A DNA stretch of 64,000 nt from an uncultured Cellvibrio sp. (GCA_937958105.1 CALFXJ010000060.1:124001-188000); one strand, 5' to 3'; positions 18,477-27,359 are shown, counted from the stretch's first letter. Translations and numbers: made by a program. The notes: generated by a model not told the origin, from the sequence alone.

Positions 18477-18938
18477 ATGACTCCGCTCTATCGCCATATC
18501 ATCGTTGGATTGGATCTTTCGGAAGAATCGCCGCAGGTTTTATCCAAAGCCGTCGCTCTGGCTAAGGCATGTGAGGCGAAGCTCAGCGTGGCCCATGTTA
18601 TAGAGCCGATTACCTTCGCATACGGCGGCGACATGCCTGTAGACCTTTCAGAAGTCCAGGAACAGCTGCAGCTCAAGGCGGAGCAGGAATTACAGCGCCT
18701 GGCCAGCCAGGCTGACTTTCCTATTCAGCAGGAGCATGTTCTGGTCGGGCAACCCGCTACTGAGCTGCACTACCTAGCTACGCAGCAGGACGCAGATCTG
18801 ATCATTGTAGGCAGCCATGGTCGCAAAGGCTTTGCCCTTCTGCTGGGTTCCACCTGCAACAGCGTGCTGCATGGTGCTGTGTGTGATGTCCTTGCGGTGC
18901 GGGTCAACCCTCCCGAAGAAAAGAAACCGGCAGCCTGA
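18477..18938 (+). CDS. Universal stress protein, UspA family
   Basis: Cytosolic single-domain Usp of 153 residues. It opens with the typical strand and helix (YRHIIVGLDLSEESPQVLSKA) and ends with a nucleotide-binding-like motif GSHGRKGFALLLGST followed by VCDVLAVRV. The glycine spacing in that motif is eight residues rather than the nine of the ATP-binding consensus, so ATP binding is uncertain. It converges with uup, and the two stop codons lie in the arms of a shared hairpin. Confidence 0.92.
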   Translation: MTPLYRHIIVGLDLSEESPQVLSKAVALAKACEAKLSVAHVIEPITFAYGGDMPVDLSEVQEQLQLKAEQELQRLASQADFPIQQEHVLVGQPATELHYLATQQDADLIIVGSHGRKGFALLLGSTCNSVLHGAVCDVLAVRVNPPEEKKPAA

Positions 18939-18957
18939 CCTCGCAGCAGGGGTCAGG
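18934..18957. repeat. Inverted repeat spanning the uspA and uup stop codons
   Basis: CCTGACC (18934-18940) pairs with GGTCAGG (18951-18957) around a 10-base loop. The left arm contains the uspA TGA and the right arm the uup TGA. There is no T run on either strand. It could stabilise both 3' ends. Confidence 0.6.
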
Positions 18958-20890
18958 TCGCCTGCTGCATATCCTCAAGCTCCGCCCAACGTTCAAAGCA
19001 CTGTTCAAGCTCAGCTTCGATGCGGGCCAGCTCTTGCATTTTAGCTTCGACGATCTCCGGCGCCTGAGCGAAAAACTCTGGCGTCGATACCTCTGTCTGC
19101 AACTCAGCCTGCTGTTGCTCCAGCTGCTCAATGCGCTGGGGCAGCTCATCAAACTCCCGCTGCAGTTTGTAACTCAGCTTTTTACTGCGTCCGACAACCT
19201 TTGGCTCCGCTTTCGGGGTATCACTGCCAACCGTCGGTTGCTTTGGTGCTGCAGCCTCGTCAGCCGGCATGTCCGGCTCAGTCCACTTTCCGCCCTGCCG
19301 AATCCAATCATCGTAACCACCCACGTATTCCAGCACATTCCCGCGTCCTTCAACGGCGATAACACTGGTTACAATGTTGTTCAGAAAAGCGCGATCGTGG
19401 CTTACCAGGAGTACAGTGCCATCATAGTCGTTGAGGATTTCCTCCAGAAGTTCGAGAGTTTCCACATCCAGGTCGTTTGTAGGTTCGTCGAGGACCAGGA
19501 GGTTAGCCGACTTGCTGAATAGCTTGGCCAGTAATACCCGGTTGCGCTCTCCGCCGGACAGAGCCCGCAGCGGGGTTCGAGCCCGCTCCCCGGTAAACAG
19601 GAAGTCACTCAAGTACGAGATGATGTGCAGGTTCTTTTTATTGCCTTTGCCATCATCCAGCTCAATGAACTCACGCCCCTCCGCGATGTTATCCACCGCA
19701 TTCTTATCCAGATCCAGTTGATCGCGCAGCTGGTCAAAGTACGCGATGCTCAGGTTCGTCCCCATACGCACCTTGCCGCGCTGAGGCTCCAGCTCTCCGA
19801 GAATCAGCTTCAGCAGCGTACTTTTGCCGGCGCCATTGGCACCTACCAGTCCGATACGATCACCGCGGATGATAGTAGTACTGAAGTCCTGCACGATGAC
19901 CTTATCACCCCAGGCGTAATGCACATTGGTCAGCTCAGCCACCAGCTTGCCTGAAGACTCTCCGCTGCCGAGCGTAAAGTTGGCCTTTCCTACGAGTTCG
20001 CGCCGCTGGGAGCGCTGATTACGGAGCTCCTTCAGTGCCCGTACCCGTCCCTCATTGCGTGTTCGACGTGCTTTAATTCCCTGGCGAATCCAGGCTTCCT
20101 CCTGGGCAAGTTTTTTATCAAACAGCGCATTGTGACGGGCCTCTTCAGCCAACGCCTGCTCGCGGTAAACCAGATAGCTGGGATAATCCCCAGACCAGTA
20201 ACGCAGGTGGCCACGATCCAGCTCAGCAATATGCGTGGCGAGCGCCTGCAACAGGGAACGGTCATGGGTGATAAAGACGAGGGCGCCTTTGAAATTGAGC
20301 AACTGCTTTTCAAGCCAGTCTATGGCAGCAATGTCGAGGTGGTTGGTTGGCTCATCCAGCAGCAATACATCCGGCTCGCCCACCAGGGCTTTGGCGAGAG
20401 CCACGCGTCGGCGCCAGCCGCCCGACAGTTCTCGCATGTAACGTTCGGCCGGTAATTCCAGCCGCGACAGCACTGTTTCTACCTGTTGCTGCAGGTTCCA
20501 GCCATCGCGGGATTCGATCTGGTGCTGCAGCTCCGCCATCCGCGCCATCTGTTTTTCGGAAAATTCCGCCGCATGGGCCAGAGCACGATACTCTGCCAGC
20601 AACTCCCCCATGCCCTGAAACTGGGAAGCCACGACCTCAAAGACTTTGCGATCATCGGCTTCCGGCAAATCCTGCTCCAGCCGCGCGATGCGAATGCCAC
20701 TTTGGCGAATGATCTCGCCTTTATCCAGATCCACCTCACCGGCGATAACCTTCAGCAGGCTCGACTTCCCTGCCCCATTGCGTCCGATCAGACACAGGCG
20801 CTGGCCCCGCTCAATAGTGAGATCAATCTGATCCAGCAGCACTTGCAGACCGTAGCTCAGATATGCTTTTTCTAACTTAATCAACGACAT
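18953..20890 (-). CDS. uup: ABC-F family ATPase Uup
   Basis: Cytosolic tandem ATPase without membrane domains, 645 residues. The first cassette has Walker A GRNGAGKSS, signature LSGGWRRRVALA and Walker B LLLDEPTNHLD. The second has GANGAGKST, LSGGERNRVLLA and LVLDEPTNDLD. A linker and a C-terminal coiled-coil Uup domain (KLSYKLQREFDELPQRIEQL) follow. In E. coli Uup is linked to precise excision of transposons and to ribosome/DNA functions. The C-terminal coiled coil distinguishes it from EttA and YheS. It is divergent from slt across about 400 bp. Confidence 0.95.
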   Translation of the reverse strand: MSLIKLEKAYLSYGLQVLLDQIDLTIERGQRLCLIGRNGAGKSSLLKVIAGEVDLDKGEIIRQSGIRIARLEQDLPEADDRKVFEVVASQFQGMGELLAEYRALAHAAEFSEKQMARMAELQHQIESRDGWNLQQQVETVLSRLELPAERYMRELSGGWRRRVALAKALVGEPDVLLLDEPTNHLDIAAIDWLEKQLLNFKGALVFITHDRSLLQALATHIAELDRGHLRYWSGDYPSYLVYREQALAEEARHNALFDKKLAQEEAWIRQGIKARRTRNEGRVRALKELRNQRSQRRELVGKANFTLGSGESSGKLVAELTNVHYAWGDKVIVQDFSTTIIRGDRIGLVGANGAGKSTLLKLILGELEPQRGKVRMGTNLSIAYFDQLRDQLDLDKNAVDNIAEGREFIELDDGKGNKKNLHIISYLSDFLFTGERARTPLRALSGGERNRVLLAKLFSKSANLLVLDEPTNDLDVETLELLEEILNDYDGTVLLVSHDRAFLNNIVTSVIAVEGRGNVLEYVGGYDDWIRQGGKWTEPDMPADEAAAPKQPTVGSDTPKAEPKVVGRSKKLSYKLQREFDELPQRIEQLEQQQAELQTEVSTPEFFAQAPEIVEAKMQELARIEAELEQCFERWAELEDMQQAT

Positions 20891-21289
20891 AAGACATCAT
20901 CACTCACAGTTACGCCAATCAACTCTGCCTTTCCGGCGCGGGAGCGCATGATAGCGCTTTGGGCGAAACAACGCAGGTTTACTTCCTGCCTCAGGCCACT
21001 CAGCTGGTCAAGATTGAACCTAAACCCGCTTTCAATATCGAACTACCGGATTGCAAATTCTGGCCCTCACGCACCGGGTCCCAAGCATAAACGAGAAAAT
21101 AGACGACAAAAGTTTTTTCTATATTTCAATAAGTTAGGATATTTTTCTCCATAGATTATTAAGTTTACCTGTAATAGTGGCGGATCTCACAATCGACTGA
21201 TATTCTCAAAGCGTTGACTCTGTCACGGCTTTATAGTGAAGCCATCGGCCAAAGTTTTTCTGCATTAAGACGTACCCGAGGTTTTTTCC
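20891..21289. other. Divergent intergenic region between uup and slt
   Basis: This 399-bp gap is AT-rich in its central part (about 21100-21175). It should contain promoters for uup (minus) and slt (plus). A TTGACT at about 21213 lies about 75 bp upstream of slt, but the best TATAGT follows after only 12 bp, so I do not call it. A short plus-strand reading frame at 20948-21154 has no ribosome-binding site or plausible protein character. I see no RNA gene. Confidence 0.45.
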
Positions 21290-23305
21290 ATGCGCGCAAG
21301 CTTTTTCTCTGCACTCCGCCCTGTTTACGCCGGTTTGCTCTGCAGCTTTCTTACCTTGAGCGCGTTCGCCACGGAGAAAGCTCCCGTTGTGGCGCCCTCG
21401 CCAGCCGCAAGTGAAGCGATGGTCGAAGCGCTGACAAAAGTTGACCGCAGTAAACAACGGCAGGATTACGCCGCAGCCAAGTCCGCGTTGAATCAAAAAC
21501 AAATGCAAACCTACCGGAAGCTATTAACCGGGCTTGAGGGCTATCCATTACTGCCGTACCTTGAATATCAGGATATTGGCAATCGCATGAATGCTCTGCC
21601 CAAAGCGGATGTTGCAGCTTTCTTATCGAAATACCCCGATTCCTACCTCGCCGATCGACTTTCCCACCGGTGGTTAAGAACTCTGGCAAACCGCCAGCAG
21701 TGGCAGGACTACAACACGTTCTATAACGCAGAGCTGGGCGATGCCGAATTAGCCTGTTATAGCCTTCGCGCGCGATTGGAAACCGGCGATAAAACGGCGT
21801 TTGATGATGTTGCCCCCCTGTGGAATGTGCCTGAGTCCCAGCATAAAGCCTGTGACCCGGTATTTGCCCAATGGACAGCGGCAGGCAAACTGACTCCTGA
21901 GCTGTTGTGGGAAAGACACAGCAAAGCGCTCCAGGCCGGCAATACAGATCTGGCGGGGTATCTATCCCGTCAGATGACAGAACCACAAAAGAAACTGGCC
22001 CTGCTGTATCAGGATGTCCGTCGCAACCCGGGTGTACTTGCCCAAACGACCCGCTTCAGCAAACAGTCTCCGGAGATGCAGGAAATTATCCTGTATGGTC
22101 TGCAGCGTCTTGCCCTGCGGGATGCCCCTCAAGCACTGACCCTGTGGCAAGGTTACGACGCACAGCAACTGTTTGAAGACAGCCAACGGCTGGAAACCCA
22201 GTACCACATCGCCACCCGATTGCTTCGTCAGGATCGCCAGGAAGATGCCGAAGCCTTACTGGCCTCGATCTCCCACATCACCAGCACCAATCTGACTGAA
22301 GCATTGATTCGTGATTCTTTGCGGAAGATGGATTGGGAAAAAGCGTTCACCTGGTTAACCCGATTGCCGGTAGAGGCTCAGCAAACCGAACGCTGGTTAT
22401 ACTGGCGGGCCCGCATCATGGAAGAACTGGACATCAAAGAAATTGACGGGCAAAGCGTGCAGTCGCTCTATAACCGGGTAGCCGCCTCACGCAGTTTCTA
22501 CGGATTTTTATCTGCGGATAAACTGGGTTATGAATATCGCCTGGTGGACAAGCCCATGGTGATTTCTCCTGCTTTACAGGCTCAGGTTGAACAGGCGCCG
22601 GGCATACAGCGCGCACGTGAGCTGTACATCCTGGGTGACATCTACGGCGCAAGCCGGGAATGGTTTCACACCACCCGCCGCATGCAAACCGAAGAAATCG
22701 TGGCGGCCGGACGCTTGGCTGATCGCTGGGGCTGGCACCGTCAAGGTATCCAGGCCATGATTGATGCAGAATATTGGGATGACCTCCAGGTTCGTTTTCC
22801 TCTCGCTTACCAGGAGCACGTCACCAATGCTGCAAAAGCAACCTCGGTGAACCCGCTGTTTCTGTTTGCGATAGCTCGTCAGGAAAGTGCTTTCAGCCCG
22901 GACGCACGGTCATCCGCGGGAGCCTTGGGCCTGATGCAGCTGATGCCGTCTACTGCGCTTCATACTGCTAAGAGCGCCGGCATTCCCTATAAAAGCAAGC
23001 AAGACCTGTTGAAGCCGGAAAAGAATATTGCTCTCGGCAGCCGCTACCTCAACCAATTACTGAACCAATTTAACGGTAACCGCATCCTGGCGGCAGCAGC
23101 CTATAACGCTGGCCCTACACGGGTACGGCAGTGGCTGAGCAAGGATGACGCAAAGCTGCCCTACGATGTGTGGATCGAAACCATCCCGTTCCACGAAACC
23201 CGCGGTTATGTACAAAACGTTTTATCCTTCTCCGTCATCTACGGTTATCGGACGGGCGAGAAGCAACCGTTCATCACGCCGCTGGAAGCAAATAATTCTC
23301 TGTAA
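21290..23305 (+). CDS. slt: Soluble lytic murein transglycosylase
   Basis: Periplasmic enzyme that cleaves the MurNAc-GlcNAc bond and leaves 1,6-anhydro ends. The protein has 671 residues. A signal peptide (MRASFFSALRPVYAGLLCSF ... SAFA) precedes a long alpha-helical superhelical U domain. The C-terminal SLT domain starts near residue 510, with the catalytic Glu in ARQESAFSPDARSSAGALG, then LMQLMPSTA and AAAYNAGPTRVRQWL. The start has GAGG 8 bp upstream. The uup-slt neighbourhood is conserved in Pseudomonas. Confidence 0.96.
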   Translation: MRASFFSALRPVYAGLLCSFLTLSAFATEKAPVVAPSPAASEAMVEALTKVDRSKQRQDYAAAKSALNQKQMQTYRKLLTGLEGYPLLPYLEYQDIGNRMNALPKADVAAFLSKYPDSYLADRLSHRWLRTLANRQQWQDYNTFYNAELGDAELACYSLRARLETGDKTAFDDVAPLWNVPESQHKACDPVFAQWTAAGKLTPELLWERHSKALQAGNTDLAGYLSRQMTEPQKKLALLYQDVRRNPGVLAQTTRFSKQSPEMQEIILYGLQRLALRDAPQALTLWQGYDAQQLFEDSQRLETQYHIATRLLRQDRQEDAEALLASISHITSTNLTEALIRDSLRKMDWEKAFTWLTRLPVEAQQTERWLYWRARIMEELDIKEIDGQSVQSLYNRVAASRSFYGFLSADKLGYEYRLVDKPMVISPALQAQVEQAPGIQRARELYILGDIYGASREWFHTTRRMQTEEIVAAGRLADRWGWHRQGIQAMIDAEYWDDLQVRFPLAYQEHVTNAAKATSVNPLFLFAIARQESAFSPDARSSAGALGLMQLMPSTALHTAKSAGIPYKSKQDLLKPEKNIALGSRYLNQLLNQFNGNRILAAAAYNAGPTRVRQWLSKDDAKLPYDVWIETIPFHETRGYVQNVLSFSVIYGYRTGEKQPFITPLEANNSL

Positions 23306-23314
23306 CTCTCCTCT

Positions 23315-23347
23315 ACTGGCGAAATTCCCCACAGGAGTTTCGCCAGT
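23315..23347 (+). terminator. Hairpin after slt without U-tract
   Basis: A 10-bp perfect stem ACTGGCGAAA / TTTCGCCAGT with a 13-base loop begins 10 bp past the slt stop. It is followed by GCTCCCCG rather than a T run, so it may mark a Rho-dependent or processed 3' end rather than a classical terminator. Confidence 0.5.
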
Positions 23348-23521
23348 GCTCCCCGCACCCGCCGCATGTCTGAGGCTTACAGGCGCAGGCAGCTGACAGC
23401 CGGTATGAGCCCTGAGTTTTCATTTGGCCATATAAGTCATACAATGTGCACAGTTTTCACCCCTGTATGATGCCGCCAGACTCCCGCAGTTTGATCAACG
23501 GTAAGGATTTCATAGCAGTTT

Positions 23522-24754
23522 ATGGCCGAGTTACTACCTTTACTGGCGCGCCAGCCAATCTTCAATCGCAAGATGCAGGTAGTTGCCTATGAGCTGTTAT
23601 GTCGCAGCTGCGATTTGAATGAGTACACCGCAGACAGTGGGGACATGGCCAGTTCGCAGGTTTTATTGCATACCTTTACCGAGCTCTCCATCCAAAGCGT
23701 TGTCGGTCACCACCAGGCATTTATCAACTTCACCCGCACCTTATTAATGACCCCGCCACCTTTTGATCGGCGACAGTTGGTCGTGGAAGTGCTTGAGGGC
23801 CAGCGAATTGATGCCCAGATGCTGCACAGCCTCCGCAGCCTGCGTGAGCAGGGTTACACCATTGCACTGGACGATTTCGAGCTGACCGATGAGACCCGCG
23901 ATTTGATTCCTTATGCGGACATTATCAAGCTGGATGTTCTGCAGTTGTCACCAGAGCAGATCCGCGAGCATATTGATTACCTCAAACCCTTCGGCCTGAC
24001 GCTTCTAGCGGAAAAGGTGGAAACCTACGAAATGCTGGAGTACTGCAAAGAGGTGGGTTTCGATTTATTCCAAGGTTACTTTCTGGCCCGCCCCAAGATC
24101 ATCAAAGGTCGCAAGATCACCGAGAACAAACAAGCGGTTCTGCAACTGCTTTCGGTGCTGCATGACCCCGAGGTTTCACTGGATCGCGTGGAGAAGCTGG
24201 TAGCTCGCGACCCGATGCTGAGCTACAAGCTGCTGCGCCTGGTCAATTCTGCCGCTTTCGCCTTGCCACGCACCATCGAATCTCTACGCCAGGCCATCAC
24301 TCTGCTGGGCCTGGATATCATCAAGAACTGGGTCAATCTGCTGGCCATGGCCAACCTCGGTGATAAACCGATTGAGCTTAGTATCGCGGCATTAACACGG
24401 GCACGCATGTGCGAAATCATTGCGGCAAAGATGACCGGCAGACCCCGTCAGGATACCTTTTTTACCGTTGGACTCTTATCCACACTCGACGCTTTCATGG
24501 ACGCCCCGCTGGAAGTATTGCTCAGCAACATATCGCTGAGCCAGCAACTGAATGAGGCATTGTTAAAACATACCGGAGATGAAGGAACAGTGCTCGGCAT
24601 TGTCGAGCATTATGAGCGGGCTGAATGGGACAAGATTGATTGGGATTATCTGGCTTCGCGTAACATCGCTCCAGACTCCCTTTCGCATATTTATCTTGAT
24701 GCCTTGAGCTGGGTTACTACAACCATGGAAACCATGGGCTTCAATCCCCGCTAA
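23522..24754 (+). CDS. EAL-HDOD signalling protein (YuxH/CdgJ-like)
   Basis: Cytosolic protein of 410 residues. An N-terminal EAL-type domain (about 1-205) is followed by an HDOD domain (about 205-395: LARDPML-like ARDPMLSYKLLRLVNSAAF ... QAITLLGLDIIKNWV). EAL motif positions look largely retained: Glu24 in AYELLCRS, Asn in FINFTRTLL, Glu in VVEVLEG, the Asp pair in DDFELTD, Lys in IIKLDV, Glu in LLAEKVET and Gln in LFQGYFLARP. Known members such as Vibrio CdgJ act on motility, and many have lost phosphodiesterase activity; activity here is unproven. The 3' end overlaps the convergent glutaredoxin-like gene by 14 bp. Confidence 0.9.
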   Translation: MAELLPLLARQPIFNRKMQVVAYELLCRSCDLNEYTADSGDMASSQVLLHTFTELSIQSVVGHHQAFINFTRTLLMTPPPFDRRQLVVEVLEGQRIDAQMLHSLRSLREQGYTIALDDFELTDETRDLIPYADIIKLDVLQLSPEQIREHIDYLKPFGLTLLAEKVETYEMLEYCKEVGFDLFQGYFLARPKIIKGRKITENKQAVLQLLSVLHDPEVSLDRVEKLVARDPMLSYKLLRLVNSAAFALPRTIESLRQAITLLGLDIIKNWVNLLAMANLGDKPIELSIAALTRARMCEIIAAKMTGRPRQDTFFTVGLLSTLDAFMDAPLEVLLSNISLSQQLNEALLKHTGDEGTVLGIVEHYERAEWDKIDWDYLASRNIAPDSLSHIYLDALSWVTTTMETMGFNPR

Positions 24755-25004
24755 ATGAAGAGATGTTTTTTTCGATAAAATCCCGCGCCTGATCGGTCGT
24801 AAACGGCCACCCCAGATCTTCGACCTTGTCCTCAAAAGCAATAACGGGAATCCGGACTCCGTACTGATCAACCAATGCATCGGAATCGGCAATATCAACT
24901 TCCTTCAAGCGCAGACCGAATTCCGTCAGCAGTGGCCATAAGACAGTTTTGGCGGCTTCGCACAGATGACAGCCGGCAGTTGTGTAGAGGATAAGTGACG
25001 ACAT
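24741..25004 (-). CDS. Glutaredoxin-like protein (DUF836 family)
   Basis: Small thioredoxin-fold protein of 87 residues. It has an N-terminal beta strand and a CxxC motif in LYTTAGCHLCEAAKTV, and the cis-Pro region YGVRIPVIAFED typical of DUF836 glutaredoxin-like proteins. It probably acts in thiol-disulphide exchange, but no partner is known. Its last 14 bases overlap the 3' end of the EAL-HDOD gene on the other strand. It begins 40 bp after the DUF5610-like gene on the same strand. Confidence 0.88.
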   Translation of the reverse strand: MSSLILYTTAGCHLCEAAKTVLWPLLTEFGLRLKEVDIADSDALVDQYGVRIPVIAFEDKVEDLGWPFTTDQARDFIEKNISSFSGD

Positions 25005-25044
25005 AATAGAATCCGTGAGAAGTCCGCCGGAATTCTAACAGGTT

Positions 25045-25563
25045 TTATGAAGCATCCGGATTGATTAAGTCTTCAAGGAATTTTTTCCTGAGGACATCAA
25101 TCCCGTCCATCACCAGCTCATAGGTTTTACCGATATCCTGCTCAACTTCCGGAGATAACATACTCAGTGCTTCCAGTTTTTCACTGGCCTCTGCAAAACC
25201 TTTCTGAAACCCGGCCAAGCCGGCTTCAAGTCGCGACTGCAACTGTTCCAGGGTCGCCCCTTCAGCAGCATCCATACGTAGTCGGTGTTCGATAAAGCCG
25301 AGGATGTTTCCCGCTACCTTCTCTGCCGTCAGCGGTTCAAACGCCGTGTATTGAGCCACAACGCCCTGTTTAGCCTGCAACTTCTCGTACCCCATCGCCA
25401 GGGTCCGTTCGAACAATTCCAGAGCGGCCTGTCTGGACTGGCTGTTGGATACCTTTGCGTTGTAGGTAACAGCTGGGTTGGCGTTCGGTTGAGTGCGGAC
25501 CTCCGCGACGGATCCATGTCCCTTCATATGAGATGGGAATTTTAAGAAAGGTGGAATATTCAT
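25045..25563 (-). CDS. DUF5610-like protein of unknown function
   Basis: Protein of 172 residues, mostly helical, with no signal peptide. It has the character of DUF5610 proteins: RQAALELFERTLAMGYEKL, then FEPLTAEKVAGNILGFIEHRL, and a C-terminal YELVMDGIDVLRKKF. I chose the ATG at 25563 (MNIPPFLKF) because it has AGAGGT just upstream; an in-frame start at 25590 would add nine residues. It lies between the FHA gene and the glutaredoxin-like gene, all on the minus strand with gaps of 40 and 78 bp. Function unknown. Confidence 0.78.
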   Translation of the reverse strand: MNIPPFLKFPSHMKGHGSVAEVRTQPNANPAVTYNAKVSNSQSRQAALELFERTLAMGYEKLQAKQGVVAQYTAFEPLTAEKVAGNILGFIEHRLRMDAAEGATLEQLQSRLEAGLAGFQKGFAEASEKLEALSMLSPEVEQDIGKTYELVMDGIDVLRKKFLEDLINPDAS

Positions 25564-25641
25564 GAGACCTCTGAGATAAGCTGTTAACAATACGCGTTAC
25601 CCAGGGTATCGGCCAAAATTCACACAACTTTAGCCGCTTTT

Positions 25642-26547
25642 TTAACGACGGGTAAAATAAAGCGCAGCGACCACAACTACGGCAATCACAACCAGAAGCG
25701 CCAACCCCAGCCGGCCGTGCTGAGGGGCATCCTCTTCACGCGCCTGGGATGGGCGGGCATGAACGGAACGTTGGCTGACTGCCTGGCCTGAACCGGTTAT
25801 GCCGGGGGTGCTGCGGGGCTTGGCTATAGGTTTTGTTTTAGGAACTGGCGTTACATCCGAAACTCTCGTCGAACGCACCGTTGTCTTGGCAAGATCATCA
25901 GTGGCAGGACCTATTACACCAAAACTGAGTGTATCGAAACGCAGTTCATCACCACGTTTTACCCTCGCCTCTGTCACCTGTTTTCCATTGATAAAGGTAC
26001 CGTTCGCAGAACCCAGGTCTTTGACGTACAACAGCCCGTCCAACACCTGCAGCTGCGCGTGGCGACGGGATAAATGTGCGGCAGCAAGACTGATGTCACA
26101 CTCGGTTGCACGACCGACAGTCGTTATCTCTTTAACAGGAAATACGCGATTGGCAAGCGCCGAGTGATTGGCCTTCAAGGCCCAGCCTGTCACTTTCGGT
26201 GGCGACACTGGACGCAGATGAGTCACATTATTGGATTCAACAATCGCTTCTTTCGGCTCGCGCTTGGGATCGATTACCTGTAACTCCACGGCGCCAAGTG
26301 TAATGACATCATCCGGTCGGAGTGTGCATATGCTGGACACTTCCTCGTCATTGACCTTCACAGGCTTTTCGGGCACGAGATTTTTCAAAGTCAGTTGTTC
26401 ATGCTCAACCAGAACTTCGATATGCGTGTCAGCAACTTCTGCATCATCGACCACCAGATCATTGGTCAGCAATCGTCCAATGGACACTCTTGGCTCAACC
26501 AGCCACACCGCATTATATTTATTGTTTTTGAAGCGGATTTTCAGCAT
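25642..26547 (-). CDS. Tail-anchored protein with two FHA domains
   Basis: Protein of 301 residues. The first FHA domain (about 1-92) keeps the strand pattern (RVSIGRLLTNDLVV) but lacks a clear SxxH core. The second (about 125-215) is canonical: VGRATECDISL, LSRRHAQLQ and GSANGTFINGKQV, so it should bind phosphothreonine. A Ser/Thr/Pro-rich linker (about 220-275) leads to one C-terminal helix (LALLVVIAVVVVAALYF) ending in RR, so both FHA domains face the cytoplasm. The ATG at 26547 has AAGGA 7 bp upstream. It lies 76 bp downstream of the histidine kinase on the same strand. No Ser/Thr kinase gene is in the window. Confidence 0.9.
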   Translation of the reverse strand: MLKIRFKNNKYNAVWLVEPRVSIGRLLTNDLVVDDAEVADTHIEVLVEHEQLTLKNLVPEKPVKVNDEEVSSICTLRPDDVITLGAVELQVIDPKREPKEAIVESNNVTHLRPVSPPKVTGWALKANHSALANRVFPVKEITTVGRATECDISLAAAHLSRRHAQLQVLDGLLYVKDLGSANGTFINGKQVTEARVKRGDELRFDTLSFGVIGPATDDLAKTTVRSTRVSDVTPVPKTKPIAKPRSTPGITGSGQAVSQRSVHARPSQAREEDAPQHGRLGLALLVVIAVVVVAALYFTRR

Positions 26548-26623
26548 ATGAAGTTCCTTATTAGATTCCGGGGGCACCGCGGATAATGCTATAGCATGCG
26601 CCGCTTTTCAACCGTGAACGGCG

Positions 26624-27337
26624 TCAGGGCAACCAAAGCTGAAACACCCCGCCCCCCAAAATTCCGTCATTGGCAAGCCGAATATAACCGCGTTGCTCAC
26701 GGGACCGATGCAGGCCCGCAACGCGGTGGGCAAACAGTAACCCAAGGCGTGTACTACCGGAAGAAAATGATACGCCGGCATTTACCTCATGCGGTGCAGC
26801 TAACATACTGGCCGGGTATCCTGCTCCATCGTCGTGAACCGCTATACAGAGTTGGTTATCAATAATATCTGCCGTTATTTGCAAAGTATTGCGACAGTAA
26901 CGCGCACAGTTCACCAGAATATTATTTATCACACCACCTATCAGCTCACCGTCAAAGTACCAGCTTAAATCTTCGTCACAATTTACCCGCACCTGTATAT
27001 TTCGCGTTCGAAACAGCATGTCGTTGCGAGCCAGCTGTTCTTCCAATACATCAATAACATGGTGTTCGTCTATCTGCACCAGCAGATGTTCGTGCTGCAT
27101 CCGATAAAGTGACAACAGTTGAACCAGCTCACTATTAATGCGCGCCGCTTCATATTCCAGCACTGCATAAGTCTGTTCCTGCTCCGGGTTCTGCGGAGGC
27201 GATTGCTCCATCATCGTAGCCAGGGTAGTCAGCAGCATGCCCAGGGAATTCTTCATATCGTGAACACTGGAGGCCAGGACAAAAGCAAAATCCAGTGGCG
27301 CCTCTTCGGCATGGATTTGAGATTGATCATTCATCAT
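26624..27337 (-). CDS. Soluble histidine kinase without sensor domain
   Basis: Protein of 237 residues from the ATG at 27337. It has no membrane helix or input domain. The H-box is SSVHDMKNSLGML with His26. The ATPase part has an N-box (VINNILVNCARYC), a G1 box (VHDDGAGYPASM) and a G3-like ending (GGGVFQLWLP). The G2 box is GSTRLGLLFAH, lacking the usual GxGLG pattern. The gene starts 22 bp after the receiver-TPR gene, so the pair should work together; the kinase probably takes its signal from a partner protein. The GTG/ATG extension upstream to 27430 overlaps the neighbour and is unlikely. Confidence 0.85.
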   Translation of the reverse strand: MMNDQSQIHAEEAPLDFAFVLASSVHDMKNSLGMLLTTLATMMEQSPPQNPEQEQTYAVLEYEAARINSELVQLLSLYRMQHEHLLVQIDEHHVIDVLEEQLARNDMLFRTRNIQVRVNCDEDLSWYFDGELIGGVINNILVNCARYCRNTLQITADIIDNQLCIAVHDDGAGYPASMLAAPHEVNAGVSFSSGSTRLGLLFAHRVAGLHRSREQRGYIRLANDGILGGGVFQLWLP

Positions 27338-27359
27338 AAAGTGCTCACATAAATAAGGA

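Noticed and set aside
20948..21154. 68-residue plus-strand frame in the uup-slt gap
   Set aside because: No ribosome-binding site, irregular composition, and it lies where promoters are expected.
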